From Stutzerimonas stutzeri (GTDB lineage: Bacteria > Pseudomonadota > Gammaproteobacteria > Pseudomonadales > Pseudomonadaceae): 64,000 nucleotides of DNA. Position numbers and translations under genes: made by a program. Each line of letters starts with the position of its first letter. The stretch's first letter is position 1. Location of the stretch: assembly GCF_038561965.1 (NCBI RefSeq), contig NZ_CP139348.1, positions 3,038,001-3,102,000 on the forward strand. Reading direction: 5' to 3'. The notes under the pieces were generated by a model. That model was not told the origin of the DNA. It saw only the letters and a list, made by a program, of their open reading frames with translations, and did not search any database. This document shows positions 37,497-44,424 of this stretch, piece by piece.

Positions 37497-38699
37497 ATGA
37501 GCGAACAGACAGACAAGAACCTGCCGCTGCAGGGGCTCAAGGTGATCGAGATGGGCCAACTGATCGCCGGCCCTTTCGCCAGCAAGCTGCTCGGCGAATT
37601 CGGCGCCGATGTGATCAAGATCGAGCCGCCCAAGGTCGGCGACCCGTTGCGCAAGTGGCGCAAGCTCAAGGACGGCACCTCGCTCTGGTGGCATGTGCAG
37701 TCACGCAACAAGCGCTCGGTGACACTGGATCTCAAGGCCGCTGAAGGCCAGCAGATCGTCCGTCAGCTGGTGGCCGAGGCCGACATTCTGGTGGAGAACT
37801 TCCGCCCCGGCACGCTGGAGGAATGGGGCCTGGGCTGGGACGAGCTGTCGAAGCTGAACCCTCGGCTGATCATGCTGCGCATTTCCGGCTACGGCCAGAC
37901 CGGCCCCTATCGCGACCTGCCGGGCTTCGGTGTGATCGGCGAAGCCATGGGCGGCCTGCGTCACCTCTCCGGTTATCCGGGCCAGCCGCCGGTACGGGTT
38001 GGCGTCAGCATCGGCGATTCGCTGTCCTCACTGTATGGCGTGATCGGCGTATTGCTCGCCCTGCAGGAGCGCAACCGTAGCGGCCAGGGCCAGGAGATCG
38101 ACGTGGCGCTGTACGAGTCGGTGTTCGCGATGATGGAAAGCCTGGTGCCGGAATACGACGCCTTTGGCTACGTACGCGAGCCGGCTGGCAGCGCCCTGCC
38201 CGGCATCACCCCGTCCAATTCCTATTTGTGCAGCGACGGCGCCTACGTGCTGATCGCCGGCAATGGCGACAGCATCTACAAGCGCCTGATGACCCTGATG
38301 GGCCGCGAGGATCTCGCCGATGACCCGCGTTTCGCCCACAACGACGGCCGCGCCCAGCACGCCGAGCTGATCGATGCCGCCATCGGCGAATGGACCCTCC
38401 AGCACAGCCGCGACGGGGTGATCGAAGCGCTCAAGGGCGCCCGCGTGCCGGCCGGCTATCCCTACACCGCCGCCGATATCGTCAAGGACCCGCACTACCT
38501 GGCGCGGCAGATGATCGAGCAGGTGCAGACCTTTGCCGGTCCGCTCAAGGTGCCGGGCGTGCTGCCCAAGCTGTCGCGCACGCCGGGACGCATCGGCGAA
38601 GGTGGCCCGCAGCTGGGCGAACACACCGACGATGTGCTGGCCGGCCTCGGACTCACCGACGAACAACGCCAGGGCCTGCGCGAGCGCGGGATTATCTGA
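37497..38699 (+). CDS. CaiB/BaiF family (class III) CoA-transferase, locus 1
   Basis: 400 aa. Transfers CoA from a donor such as succinyl-CoA to a carboxylic acid. Start motif KVIEMGQLIAGPFASKLLGEFGADVIKIE; the catalytic Asp is expected in GQEIDVALYESVF; NKRSVTLDLK and GYGQTGPYRDLPGF are family hallmarks. With the HMG-CoA-lyase-type gene 0.2 kb downstream it should activate a 3-hydroxy-3-methyl dicarboxylate such as 3-hydroxy-3-methylglutarate or citramalate; the substrate is inference. The ATG overlaps the end of an 8-codon ORF starting at 37471 (ATG-AAT to TGA). Confidence 0.9.
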   Translation: MSEQTDKNLPLQGLKVIEMGQLIAGPFASKLLGEFGADVIKIEPPKVGDPLRKWRKLKDGTSLWWHVQSRNKRSVTLDLKAAEGQQIVRQLVAEADILVENFRPGTLEEWGLGWDELSKLNPRLIMLRISGYGQTGPYRDLPGFGVIGEAMGGLRHLSGYPGQPPVRVGVSIGDSLSSLYGVIGVLLALQERNRSGQGQEIDVALYESVFAMMESLVPEYDAFGYVREPAGSALPGITPSNSYLCSDGAYVLIAGNGDSIYKRLMTLMGREDLADDPRFAHNDGRAQHAELIDAAIGEWTLQHSRDGVIEALKGARVPAGYPYTAADIVKDPHYLARQMIEQVQTFAGPLKVPGVLPKLSRTPGRIGEGGPQLGEHTDDVLAGLGLTDEQRQGLRERGII

Positions 38700-38705
38700 C
38701 ACTGG

Positions 38706-38882
38706 CCATTGGATGGATGACGCGCTTTTCATCCATCGCGACATTCCCGAAACGGTGGATGGATGGAGCGTCATCCACCCTACGAACTGCGGCCTTACGT
38801 AGGGTGGACAACGCGAAGCTTGTCCACCAGCCAGCAAGCCACAACGGTGGATGGGTAAAGCGTCATCCACCCTACGCCCAGG
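38706..38882. repeat. Cluster of GGTGGAT/ATCCACC palindromic repeats between caiB and the lyase gene
   Basis: At least three tandem units carry GGTGGA or GGTGGAT paired with TCCACC or ATCCACC, often joined to GTAGGGTGG or CCACCCTAC. Related single copies lie at 49896-49918 and 51718-51804. No ORF. They look like species-specific REP elements. Confidence 0.65.
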
Positions 38883-38901
38883 CACAACCGACAGGATTCC
38901 C

Positions 38902-39837
38902 ATGAACAAACGCCTGTATATCCAGGAAGTCGCCACCCGCGACGGCTTCCAGATCGAAGCGAACTTCGTGCCGACCGACGCCAAGATCGCCCTCATCGAC
39001 CGCCTCTCGCAAACCGGGCTGGCGAAGATCGAGGTCACCTCCTTCACCTCGCCCAAGGCCATTCCCAACCTGCGCGACGCCGAGGACGTGATGCGCGGCA
39101 TCCGCCGTGTGGAGGGCGTCGAGTACACCGTGCTGGTGCCCAACGTGAAGGGCTGCGAACGGGCGCTGGCCTGCGAGGTGGACGAGATCAACCTGGTGAT
39201 GTCGGCCAGCGACACCCACGGCCTGGCCAACCTGCGCATGACGCCCGAGCAGTCACTGGCGCAGTTCCGCGAAATCATCGAAGTCACCCGCGGCAGTGGT
39301 GTGTCTATCAACGCCTCGCTATCCACCACCTTCGGCTGTCCCTTCGAAGGCGAAGTGCCGGAACGGCGCGTCTATGAGCTGGTGCAACGCCTGCTGGAGA
39401 TCGGCGTGCAGGGCATCACCCTCTGCGACACCACCGGCATGGCCGACCCGGCGCAGGTCGAGCGCATCTGCCGCGAAGTGCTGAACAGCTGGCCGCAGGC
39501 GGTATTCACCGCACACTTCCACAACACCCGCGGAATGGGCCTGGCCAACGCGCTGGCGGCGCTGAACGCCGGTATCGACCGCTTCGATGCCTCTCTCGGC
39601 GGACTCGGCGGCTGCCCTTACGCGCCCGGCGCCAGCGGCAATATCTGCACCGAAGATCTCGTGCATATGTTCCAGCGCATGGGCCTAGACACCGGCGTCG
39701 ATCTCGACCGCCTGCTGCAATGCGCCGCCGACCTGCCCCAACTGCTCGGCCACGACGTACCGGGCGCCCTGCTCAAGGCGGGCAAGGCCAATCGCCGTTA
39801 TCCGAAACCGAAGTGGATGCAGGAAGCCGGCGTTTGA
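38902..39837 (+). CDS. Hydroxymethylglutaryl-CoA lyase family protein
   Basis: 311 aa DRE-TIM metallolyase. EVATRDGFQIE carries the metal and catalytic Arg-Asp motif (R-D-G-x-Q). VEVTSF-like KIEVTSFTSPKAIP, the metal ligands in FTAHFHNTRGMGLAN, and the signature GLGGCPYAPGASGN, with its active-site Cys, are present. The family cleaves HMG-CoA to acetoacetate and acetyl-CoA, or related 3-hydroxy acyl-CoAs. Partner of the CaiB transferase upstream. ATG 38902 has AGGA. Right after its stop the sequence becomes the truncated IS copy, so any gene once following it has been lost. Confidence 0.9.
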   Translation: MNKRLYIQEVATRDGFQIEANFVPTDAKIALIDRLSQTGLAKIEVTSFTSPKAIPNLRDAEDVMRGIRRVEGVEYTVLVPNVKGCERALACEVDEINLVMSASDTHGLANLRMTPEQSLAQFREIIEVTRGSGVSINASLSTTFGCPFEGEVPERRVYELVQRLLEIGVQGITLCDTTGMADPAQVERICREVLNSWPQAVFTAHFHNTRGMGLANALAALNAGIDRFDASLGGLGGCPYAPGASGNICTEDLVHMFQRMGLDTGVDLDRLLQCAADLPQLLGHDVPGALLKAGKANRRYPKPKWMQEAGV

Positions 39838-39840
39838 GCC

Positions 39841-40172
39841 TGTGTGCACCGGCTGCTGGACGGTGTTGCGCCATGAGCGGTGGTTCGGCGGCGACTGGCA
39901 CAACGCAATCCCGCCTTACGGCGGGGTTGAAAAATGAAGTGATGGTTCTAGTGTTGTTGTGAAGCGAGACTGTCGGAACAGGCGAGTCCTGCAGCGGAAC
40001 AAGGCCGATAACAATCATGATCTTCGCGATCGCTTGAACGCTTGGCCCCCGCTGCGCGAACTACAGAATGGCCAGGGCAGTGCCCAGAACAGGCCGGATA
40101 TACGAATGCAACCGCGCTGACGACAGGATCGAAAAAAGCTATTCCTCACTGCTTGTGGGGAGAGTCCATATA
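39841..40172 (+). mobile_element. 3' remnant of an IS1111-attC-type insertion sequence
   Basis: Matches the right end of the complete IS at 42697-44067. It keeps the last ~28 codons of a transposase (CWTVLRHERWFGGDWH versus CWAVWCHERRFSGNWR), the 3' noncoding segment and the right inverted repeat GGGAGAGTCCAT plus ATA. From 39964 to 40172 only two bases differ from the complete copy, while the coding end is visibly more divergent. It starts 3 bp after the lyase stop codon and has lost its 5' end. Its right end lies in the attC of the last cassette, leaving 13 bp of that site. Confidence 0.9.
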
Positions 40173-40487
40173 CCATTTGTTAGGCATTGAACACTGGTTT
40201 AAAGAAAGTTCGTTCATAGCTGATGATACACTTGTTTCTTCAGCATATTTGAAGGCAGCTATGCAGGCTGTGTCTTGAAGGGACTTTTCCCGATACTGCT
40301 CGTACTCAGCCAAGCTTGGGAATGTGAACATTGCGAGCGCAACATTATTGGCACCCTCTGATGGCAAGAAGTAACCGTGGTGTTTGCCGCCGAATTTCTC
40401 AACCAGTGGAATCCACAGTTTGCCGTAACATTCAAATTCTTTGAGTTTATATGGGTCAATTATGTATCTGAGATGGCAGGTAACCAC
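40146..40487 (-). CDS. Integron cassette H: NIPSNAP-family protein, 3' end fused to IS
   Basis: 113 aa as read now. A NIPSNAP/dimeric alpha-beta barrel fold is suggested by CHLRYIIDPYKLKEFECYGK, LVEKFGGKHHGYFLP and FTFPSLAEYEQYREKS. Function unknown; the family includes small dimeric proteins. Original coding probably ended in its attC; because the IS remnant begins at 40172, the last nine or so codons (YMDSPHKQ) are IS-derived. Last cassette of the array, minus strand. Confidence 0.8.
   Translation of the reverse strand: MVTCHLRYIIDPYKLKEFECYGKLWIPLVEKFGGKHHGYFLPSEGANNVALAMFTFPSLAEYEQYREKSLQDTACIAAFKYAEETSVSSAMNELSLNQCSMPNKWYMDSPHKQ
40173..40185 (-). other. 13-bp remnant of attC of cassette H
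   Basis: CCATTTGTTAGGC on plus: the GTTAGGC core and 6 bp. The other 63 bp of the site were lost with the IS 5' half. Confidence 0.8.
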
Positions 40488-40502
40488 AGTATTCTCCTAT
40501 AT

Positions 40503-40578
40503 GCCTAACGTTTGGTTAAGGGGCGGGCTTTAGCCCGTCCCAGTGAGCGAAACGAACGATTTGAACCATTTGTTATGC
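40503..40578 (-). other. attC of cassette G (76 bp)
   Basis: On minus it starts GCATAAC and ends GTTAGGC, with the group-specific GGGACGGGCTAAAGCCCG stem. Confidence 0.9.
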
Positions 40579-40932
40579 GCCTACATCTGACCACACAGCA
40601 AGCTCATTACCACTAGGCTCAGTAAAGTGGAAACGACGACCACCGGGAAACGGGAATATTGACTTTATGATTTTTCCGCCGGCCTCTGAAATCTTGTCAA
40701 GTGTAGCCTCAAGATTATTGCTATAGAAAACCAACAGAGCAGCCCCGGTAGAGGTAGACGACCGCATATCTGCTTTAAAGAAGCCACCATCGAGACCCTG
40801 CCCAGAGAAAGCCGTGTATTCAGGGCCGTAATCTACGAATGTCCAGTTAAAGGCTTTCTCGAAAAAATACTTCGTCGCTTGCAAGTCAGCAGATGCTAAC
40901 TCAACGTAATTTAGCTTTTCATGTTCGTACAT
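40573..40932 (-). CDS. Integron cassette G: VOC (glyoxalase/bleomycin-resistance fold) protein
   Basis: 119 aa. The VOC fold is visible as LNYVELASADLQATKYFFEK (first strand and helix), FNWTFVDYGPEYTAF, and a second half ALLVFYSNNLEATLDKI through RRFHFTEPSGNELAVW with the typical Glu near the end. Could be a metal-dependent enzyme or a drug-binding protein; the substrate cannot be predicted. Its stop lies in its attC. Confidence 0.88.
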   Translation of the reverse strand: MYEHEKLNYVELASADLQATKYFFEKAFNWTFVDYGPEYTAFSGQGLDGGFFKADMRSSTSTGAALLVFYSNNLEATLDKISEAGGKIIKSIFPFPGGRRFHFTEPSGNELAVWSDVGA

Positions 40933-40953
40933 AGATTAGTCTCTGATTGAGGC

Positions 40954-41031
40954 GCATAACGCCCGCAATAAGCGGCGCGAGGAACGAGCGTCCGGCGACC
41001 GCAGGGAGCGAATTTAATTGCTTTGTTAGTT
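40954..41031 (-). other. attC of cassette F (78 bp, unlike the others)
   Basis: On minus it begins AACTAAC and ends GTTATGC. The middle (GCAATTAAATTCGCTCCC; GCGCCGCTTATTGCGGGC) shares no stem sequence with the 76-bp sites, so this cassette came from another array type. Confidence 0.85.
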
Positions 41032-41651
41032 CATTCACGACGAGCTAGTAGAAGCCCAATACCAGCACTGCCAAGTAGCCCCGAGCAAATCCGGTTGAAC
41101 ATACGACGCATTGAAGGTCGAGAGAACCAATGCCGTAATGCTTTTCCAAAAAATGCATACCCGGCTATAGCTACCCATTCAAGTACTAAAAACAGGAAGC
41201 CTAGAACCAAAAACTGAAATCCTACAGAACCAGAGGGGTCAACAAACTGAGGCAGAAAAGCTGTAAAAATCAAAATAGCCTTAGGGTTTCCGGCTGCCAA
41301 AAGAAACTCTTGCCGTCCCAGTTGGAACAAGCTTCTTCCTTCGAGTGCTTCATCACCACCGTCAGAAGGATCTGCAGTCCACAATTGAAAAGCCATCCAA
41401 AGCAGATAAAGCCCTCCGACAATCTTTATCATGAGAAATAACTTCTCGGATGTGTACAACACGGTTGCGAGCCCCGTTGCCGCAAGAGTAATCATACCAA
41501 CGAATGCAACAAGGCGACCAACCCCGGCATAGCAGGCGATTCTGACGCCGTACCGCTTCGCATTAGCCATTGAAAGAAGATTGTTTGGCCCAGGTGCCAT
41601 GTTTAGAGCAAAGCATGCTGGTATGAAAAATAAAATCGTCATTAGCGACAC
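41031..41651 (-). CDS. Integron cassette F: LysE-family amino-acid exporter
   Basis: 206 aa with six hydrophobic helices. The family signature NMAPGPNNLLSMANAKRYG follows the first helix; QEFLLAAGNPKAILIFTAFL is the second conserved block. LysE/RhtB proteins export amino acids or other small metabolites across the inner membrane. It is carried by a cassette with a distinct attC. Expression would depend on read-through from upstream cassettes or an internal promoter not seen. Confidence 0.92.
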   Translation of the reverse strand: MSLMTILFFIPACFALNMAPGPNNLLSMANAKRYGVRIACYAGVGRLVAFVGMITLAATGLATVLYTSEKLFLMIKIVGGLYLLWMAFQLWTADPSDGGDEALEGRSLFQLGRQEFLLAAGNPKAILIFTAFLPQFVDPSGSVGFQFLVLGFLFLVLEWVAIAGYAFFGKALRHWFSRPSMRRMFNRICSGLLGSAGIGLLLARRE

Positions 41652-41668
41652 AGCTAATTCTCCTTTTG

Positions 41669-41744
41669 AACTAACGTTTAGTTAAGGGGCGGGCTTTAGC
41701 CCGTCCCAGCGAGCGAAGCGAGTGGCTTGAATGCCTGGTTAGGC
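41669..41744 (-). other. attC of cassette E (76 bp)
   Basis: On minus it begins GCCTAAC and ends GTTAGTT. The stem is as in the main attC group; it carries GCTTGAATGCCTGG on plus at 41725-41738, close to a segment of the IS noncoding RNA region. Confidence 0.9.
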
Positions 41745-41958
41745 GACGATGGCGTGCCGGACGCAGGATGGTGAAGCGACTCTGTGTTGGGGTTGTGGCT
41801 TGGAGCATACGCGCACGATCTTGCAGGAAAAAGCCCCCGACGGCGGCCAGGACGCGTGCAGCTGAACCTGTTGGCGAGTTTTGGATGTTGTTTTCTGGCG
41901 CAAATGTTCCGGCACGGATTCTCACCGCCGCCGCGAATTTGCAGAATGACAAAAACAA
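41671..41958 (-). CDS. Integron cassette E: doubtful 95-aa ORF
   Basis: Only open frame in the expected orientation. It runs from 41958 through the cassette and into the attC (RAKARPLTKR at the end). Composition (many Arg, Ala, Ser) is not convincing and no family is recognised. Two plus-strand ORFs (41768-41977 and 41784-42023) are equally weak. The cassette may be noncoding, carry a promoter, or encode a short unrecognised peptide. Confidence 0.25.
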   Translation of the reverse strand: MFLSFCKFAAAVRIRAGTFAPENNIQNSPTGSAARVLAAVGGFFLQDRARMLQATTPTQSRFTILRPARHRRLTRHSSHSLRSLGRAKARPLTKR

Positions 41959-42006
41959 TTGTTATTCGGGCGCATAACTTCCGTGTTCCAAGATTTCTGC
42001 TTTTAC

Positions 42007-42082
42007 GCCTAACGTTTGGTTAAAGGGCGGGCTTTAGCCCGTCCCAGTGAGCGGAGCGAACGTTTTGAACCGCTAGTTAGGG
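42007..42082 (-). other. attC of cassette D (76 bp)
   Basis: On minus it begins CCCTAAC and ends GTTAGGC; main-group stem. Confidence 0.9.
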
Positions 42083-42624
42083 TTTAGCAATCGAATCTGA
42101 TTTGAATACCATTTTGTGAACCCTTCGGCTGCTAGGCAAAACGATTTTGCTGAGCAAATATGCGGCTTTACGGTATCGCTTTGGTAGTCATAACTGAGTA
42201 TTTTTAATTCCCCGCTAGGAAGCCTCAGGATGAATGCCTTCCCACCACGGTCAAACATCTCCCCCCACTGAGTAACGAAATCGAACCGCGATAGCTCTTC
42301 TGAGTCGTTCCGCATCTGCTCCAGAGTTCTTTCATCGTCGAGCTCGACATTCCCGTGGTAGCCATAAAGAGCACCATCCAAGAAATTCCAGATTTCTTGG
42401 TCGCGTAAGCTCTGGAATAGGTCTATCCAAAGACTATCTAGTAGATCGCACTTTTCTCTTAAACCAACATAGCAGCTATAAAGACCGCAGTGCGGATCGG
42501 AGTAATTACCGATTTGGTTTCCGGCGACCCATATACATAGCCTGCCCCATGGCTCAGACGGCGGTTCTAAATGTGGCTCTATCATCGCCTCAATTGCGAA
42601 GTCTGATTTTTTGCCGAAGATCAT
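42073..42624 (-). CDS. Integron cassette D: Imm42-like immunity protein
   Basis: 183 aa, soluble. The start MIFGKKSDFAIEAMIEPHL and the next block WGRLCIWVAGNQIGNYSDP resemble the Imm42 family of polymorphic-toxin immunity proteins. Later parts (WNFLDGALYGYHGN; FDRGGKAFILRLPSGELKIL) fit the same architecture. If right, it would protect against a toxin made by a competitor, as no toxin gene is present: an orphan immunity gene on a mobile cassette. Family call is by recollection of the pattern. Stop is inside its attC. Confidence 0.65.
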   Translation of the reverse strand: MIFGKKSDFAIEAMIEPHLEPPSEPWGRLCIWVAGNQIGNYSDPHCGLYSCYVGLREKCDLLDSLWIDLFQSLRDQEIWNFLDGALYGYHGNVELDDERTLEQMRNDSEELSRFDFVTQWGEMFDRGGKAFILRLPSGELKILSYDYQSDTVKPHICSAKSFCLAAEGFTKWYSNQIRLLNPN

Positions 42625-42633
42625 CTGTGGGTT

Positions 42634-42696
42634 GCCTAACGTTTGGTTAAAGGGCGGGCTTTAGCCCGTCCCAGCGAGCGGAGCGAGCGATTTGAA
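42634..42696 (-). other. attC of cassette C, left 63 bp (split by IS)
   Basis: Continues at 44068-44080. 63 + 13 = 76 bp, exactly the length of its sister sites, so the IS inserted without duplication or loss. Confidence 0.93.
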
Positions 42697-42768
42697 GGCT
42701 GTAATGGACTCTCCCTGCACCACGTTTCTTCTATAACACCGTGGTGACTGTTCACTGGGAGAGGTGCG

Positions 42769-43812
42769 ATGAAACGCATAGCGGTTGATTTGGCCAAGTC
42801 CGTTTACCAGGTTGCCGAAAGTGTTCAGATCGGCCGAGTGGATCGACGCAAGCGGCTCGATTCCGGGGCATTTGCGCGATATGTACAGGAGCAGGTCGAG
42901 CCTGTCGAGTGGGTGATGGAAGCCTGTGGCACCGCTCACCATTGGGGGCGATTAATGCAGGAGAAAGGCCATCGCGTCGTGCTCTTGCACCCTCGTTATG
43001 TGCGCCCGTATCGGCGGCGCAACAAGACCGATCGCAACGATTGCGACGCCATTCTGGAAGCGGCACGCTGCCAGGATATTCGCCCGGTGCCGGTCAAAAG
43101 TGTGCAACAGCAGCAAGTCCAGCAGCTGCATAAGTTGCGCGAGGGTTGGAAGAAGTCTCGCGTGCAACGCATCAACCTGTTACGCGGCATCCTGCGCGAG
43201 GCTGGGGTTGAAGCGCCGAACGGCATCAAGCCCTTTCTGCGCCAAGCGTGCGAACTGATCGAACGGCCTGAAGTGCGTGCACTGCGTGGAGCGCTGCAAG
43301 TGGTACTGGCCGAGATCAACCTCTATGAACAGTCGATGCGCGAGTGCGAAGAACAACTGGCGCGCTGGCATGCCGACGATGAGATCGTGCACAAGCTCGA
43401 CGAAGTCAGTGGCATCGGCCTGCTGACCGCAAGCGCCTTTAAAACTGCAGTCGGCAAGCCCGAGCGCTTCGCCAGTGGCCGGCACCTGAGTGCCTGGCTG
43501 GGCATGACACCGAACGAATACAGCAGTGGTGAGCGGCGACGCCTAGGGCGAATCAGCTGCAAGGGCAACGTCTACGTGCGCACCTTGCTGGTCCATGGCG
43601 CAAGGGCGGCGCTACTGGCAGCCAAGCGCTGCAAGGCGCGAACACCGGAGCGGCTGACCCAGTTGCAAAGTTGGGCGCTGCAAACCGCCGAACGCATCGG
43701 CCACAACAAGGCCGCCGTGGCGCTGGCGAACAAACTGGTGAGGATCTGTTGGGCGGTGTGGTGCCACGAGCGACGGTTCAGCGGCAACTGGCGCAGCACA
43801 AAGCCCGCCTGA
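42769..43812 (+). CDS. IS110/IS1111-family transposase (DEDD recombinase)
   Basis: 347 aa. The N-terminal DEDD (RuvC-like) domain has Asp7 (MKRIAVDLAK), Glu51 (VMEACG), and Asp88/Asp91 in NKTDRNDCDA. After a coiled middle, the C-terminal Tnp2 domain has VSGIGLLTASAFKTAVG, RHLSAWLGMTPNEYSSGERR with the probable nucleophile Ser252/253, and GNVYVRTLLVHGARA. All catalytic residues appear intact, so the element may be active. In this family the recombinase works with an RNA from the element that specifies target and donor ends. Confidence 0.95.
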   Translation: MKRIAVDLAKSVYQVAESVQIGRVDRRKRLDSGAFARYVQEQVEPVEWVMEACGTAHHWGRLMQEKGHRVVLLHPRYVRPYRRRNKTDRNDCDAILEAARCQDIRPVPVKSVQQQQVQQLHKLREGWKKSRVQRINLLRGILREAGVEAPNGIKPFLRQACELIERPEVRALRGALQVVLAEINLYEQSMRECEEQLARWHADDEIVHKLDEVSGIGLLTASAFKTAVGKPERFASGRHLSAWLGMTPNEYSSGERRRLGRISCKGNVYVRTLLVHGARAALLAAKRCKARTPERLTQLQSWALQTAERIGHNKAAVALANKLVRICWAVWCHERRFSGNWRSTKPA

Positions 43813-43814
43813 CG

Positions 43815-44067
43815 GCGGGGTAAATAATGAGGTGAGTTTCTAGTGGTTGTGGTGAGGAGCGAGACTGTCGGAACAGGCGAGTCCTGCAGCGGAACAAGGC
43901 CGATAACAATCATGATCTTCGCGATCGCTTGAACGCTTGGCCCCCGCTGCGCGAACTACAGGATGGCCAGGGCAGTGCCCAGTACAGGCCGGATATACGA
44001 ATGCAACCGCGCTGACGACAGGATCGAAAAAAGCTATTCCTCACTGCTTGTGGGGAGAGTCCATATA
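43815..44067 (+). ncRNA. Candidate target-guiding (seek/bridge) RNA region of the IS
   Basis: Noncoding 3' segment of the element. 43859-44067 is about 99 percent identical to the remnant at 39964-40172, while the adjacent coding ends differ much more, so this segment is under separate constraint or was exchanged. IS1111-group elements encode their guide RNA downstream of the transposase. A candidate guide, GCTTGAACGCTTGG at 43927-43940, matches attC-E at 12 of 14 positions and shares TTGAAC with the actual insertion target. RNA ends are not determined. Confidence 0.6.
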
Positions 44068-44080
44068 CCACTAGTTAGGT
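44068..44080 (-). other. attC of cassette C, right 13 bp
   Basis: CCACTAGTTAGGT; partner of 42634-42696. Confidence 0.93.
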
Positions 44081-44340
44081 GACTCTGCCCGATGGGCTTT
44101 TGCTGCCTCAAGGAGCAGCTTGAATTTATAAATTGCCAAATTTATATCGTCCTGCGTGTCACCATCCCATTCTTCGACAGACTCTAGCTCTGCTCGTAGA
44201 TCTTGAATGCGAAGTTCTATTTCAGCTATTTCGGCAGACCCGCAGAACGTAGCAATTTCTCGCCACTTTTGATCTGGGATTCGTTCTTGGATCGATAGCC
44301 CATTCCTCGCCTCCAAGATTAATTCCTGCAGATTACTCAT
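44071..44340 (-). CDS. Integron cassette C: hypothetical 89-aa protein
   Basis: Acidic and mostly helical (MSNLQELILEARNGLSIQE; AEIAEIELRIQDLRAELESV). No family recognised. Size and character fit small immunity- or antitoxin-like cassette proteins, but nothing in the sequence shows this. It ends in CCTAAC of its attC 4 bp from the IS end; the coding sequence is intact. Confidence 0.7.
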   Translation of the reverse strand: MSNLQELILEARNGLSIQERIPDQKWREIATFCGSAEIAEIELRIQDLRAELESVEEWDGDTQDDINLAIYKFKLLLEAAKAHRAESPN

Positions 44341-44345
44341 GTGTT

Positions 44346-44421
44346 ACCTAACGTTTGGTTAAGGGGCGGGCTTTAGCCCGTCCCAGTGAGCGAAGCGAAC
44401 GATTTGAACCAGTTGTTAGGC
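44346..44421 (-). other. attC of cassette B (76 bp)
   Basis: On minus it begins GCCTAAC and ends GTTAGGT; main-group stem. Confidence 0.92.
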
Positions 44422-44424
44422 AGT

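Larger units (their letters stand above)
42697..44067 (+). mobile_element. Complete IS1111-attC-type insertion sequence (IS110 family, ISPst6-like)
   Basis: 1371 bp bounded exactly by the two halves of an attC. Subterminal inverted repeats ATGGACTCTCCC (42704-42715) and GGGAGAGTCCAT (44053-44064), with 7 bp (GGCTGTA) outside the left and 3 bp (ATA) outside the right repeat, the usual asymmetry of IS1111-type elements. It contains one transposase gene and about 250 bp of 3' noncoding DNA. No target duplication. Orientation is opposite to the cassette genes. Confidence 0.93.
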
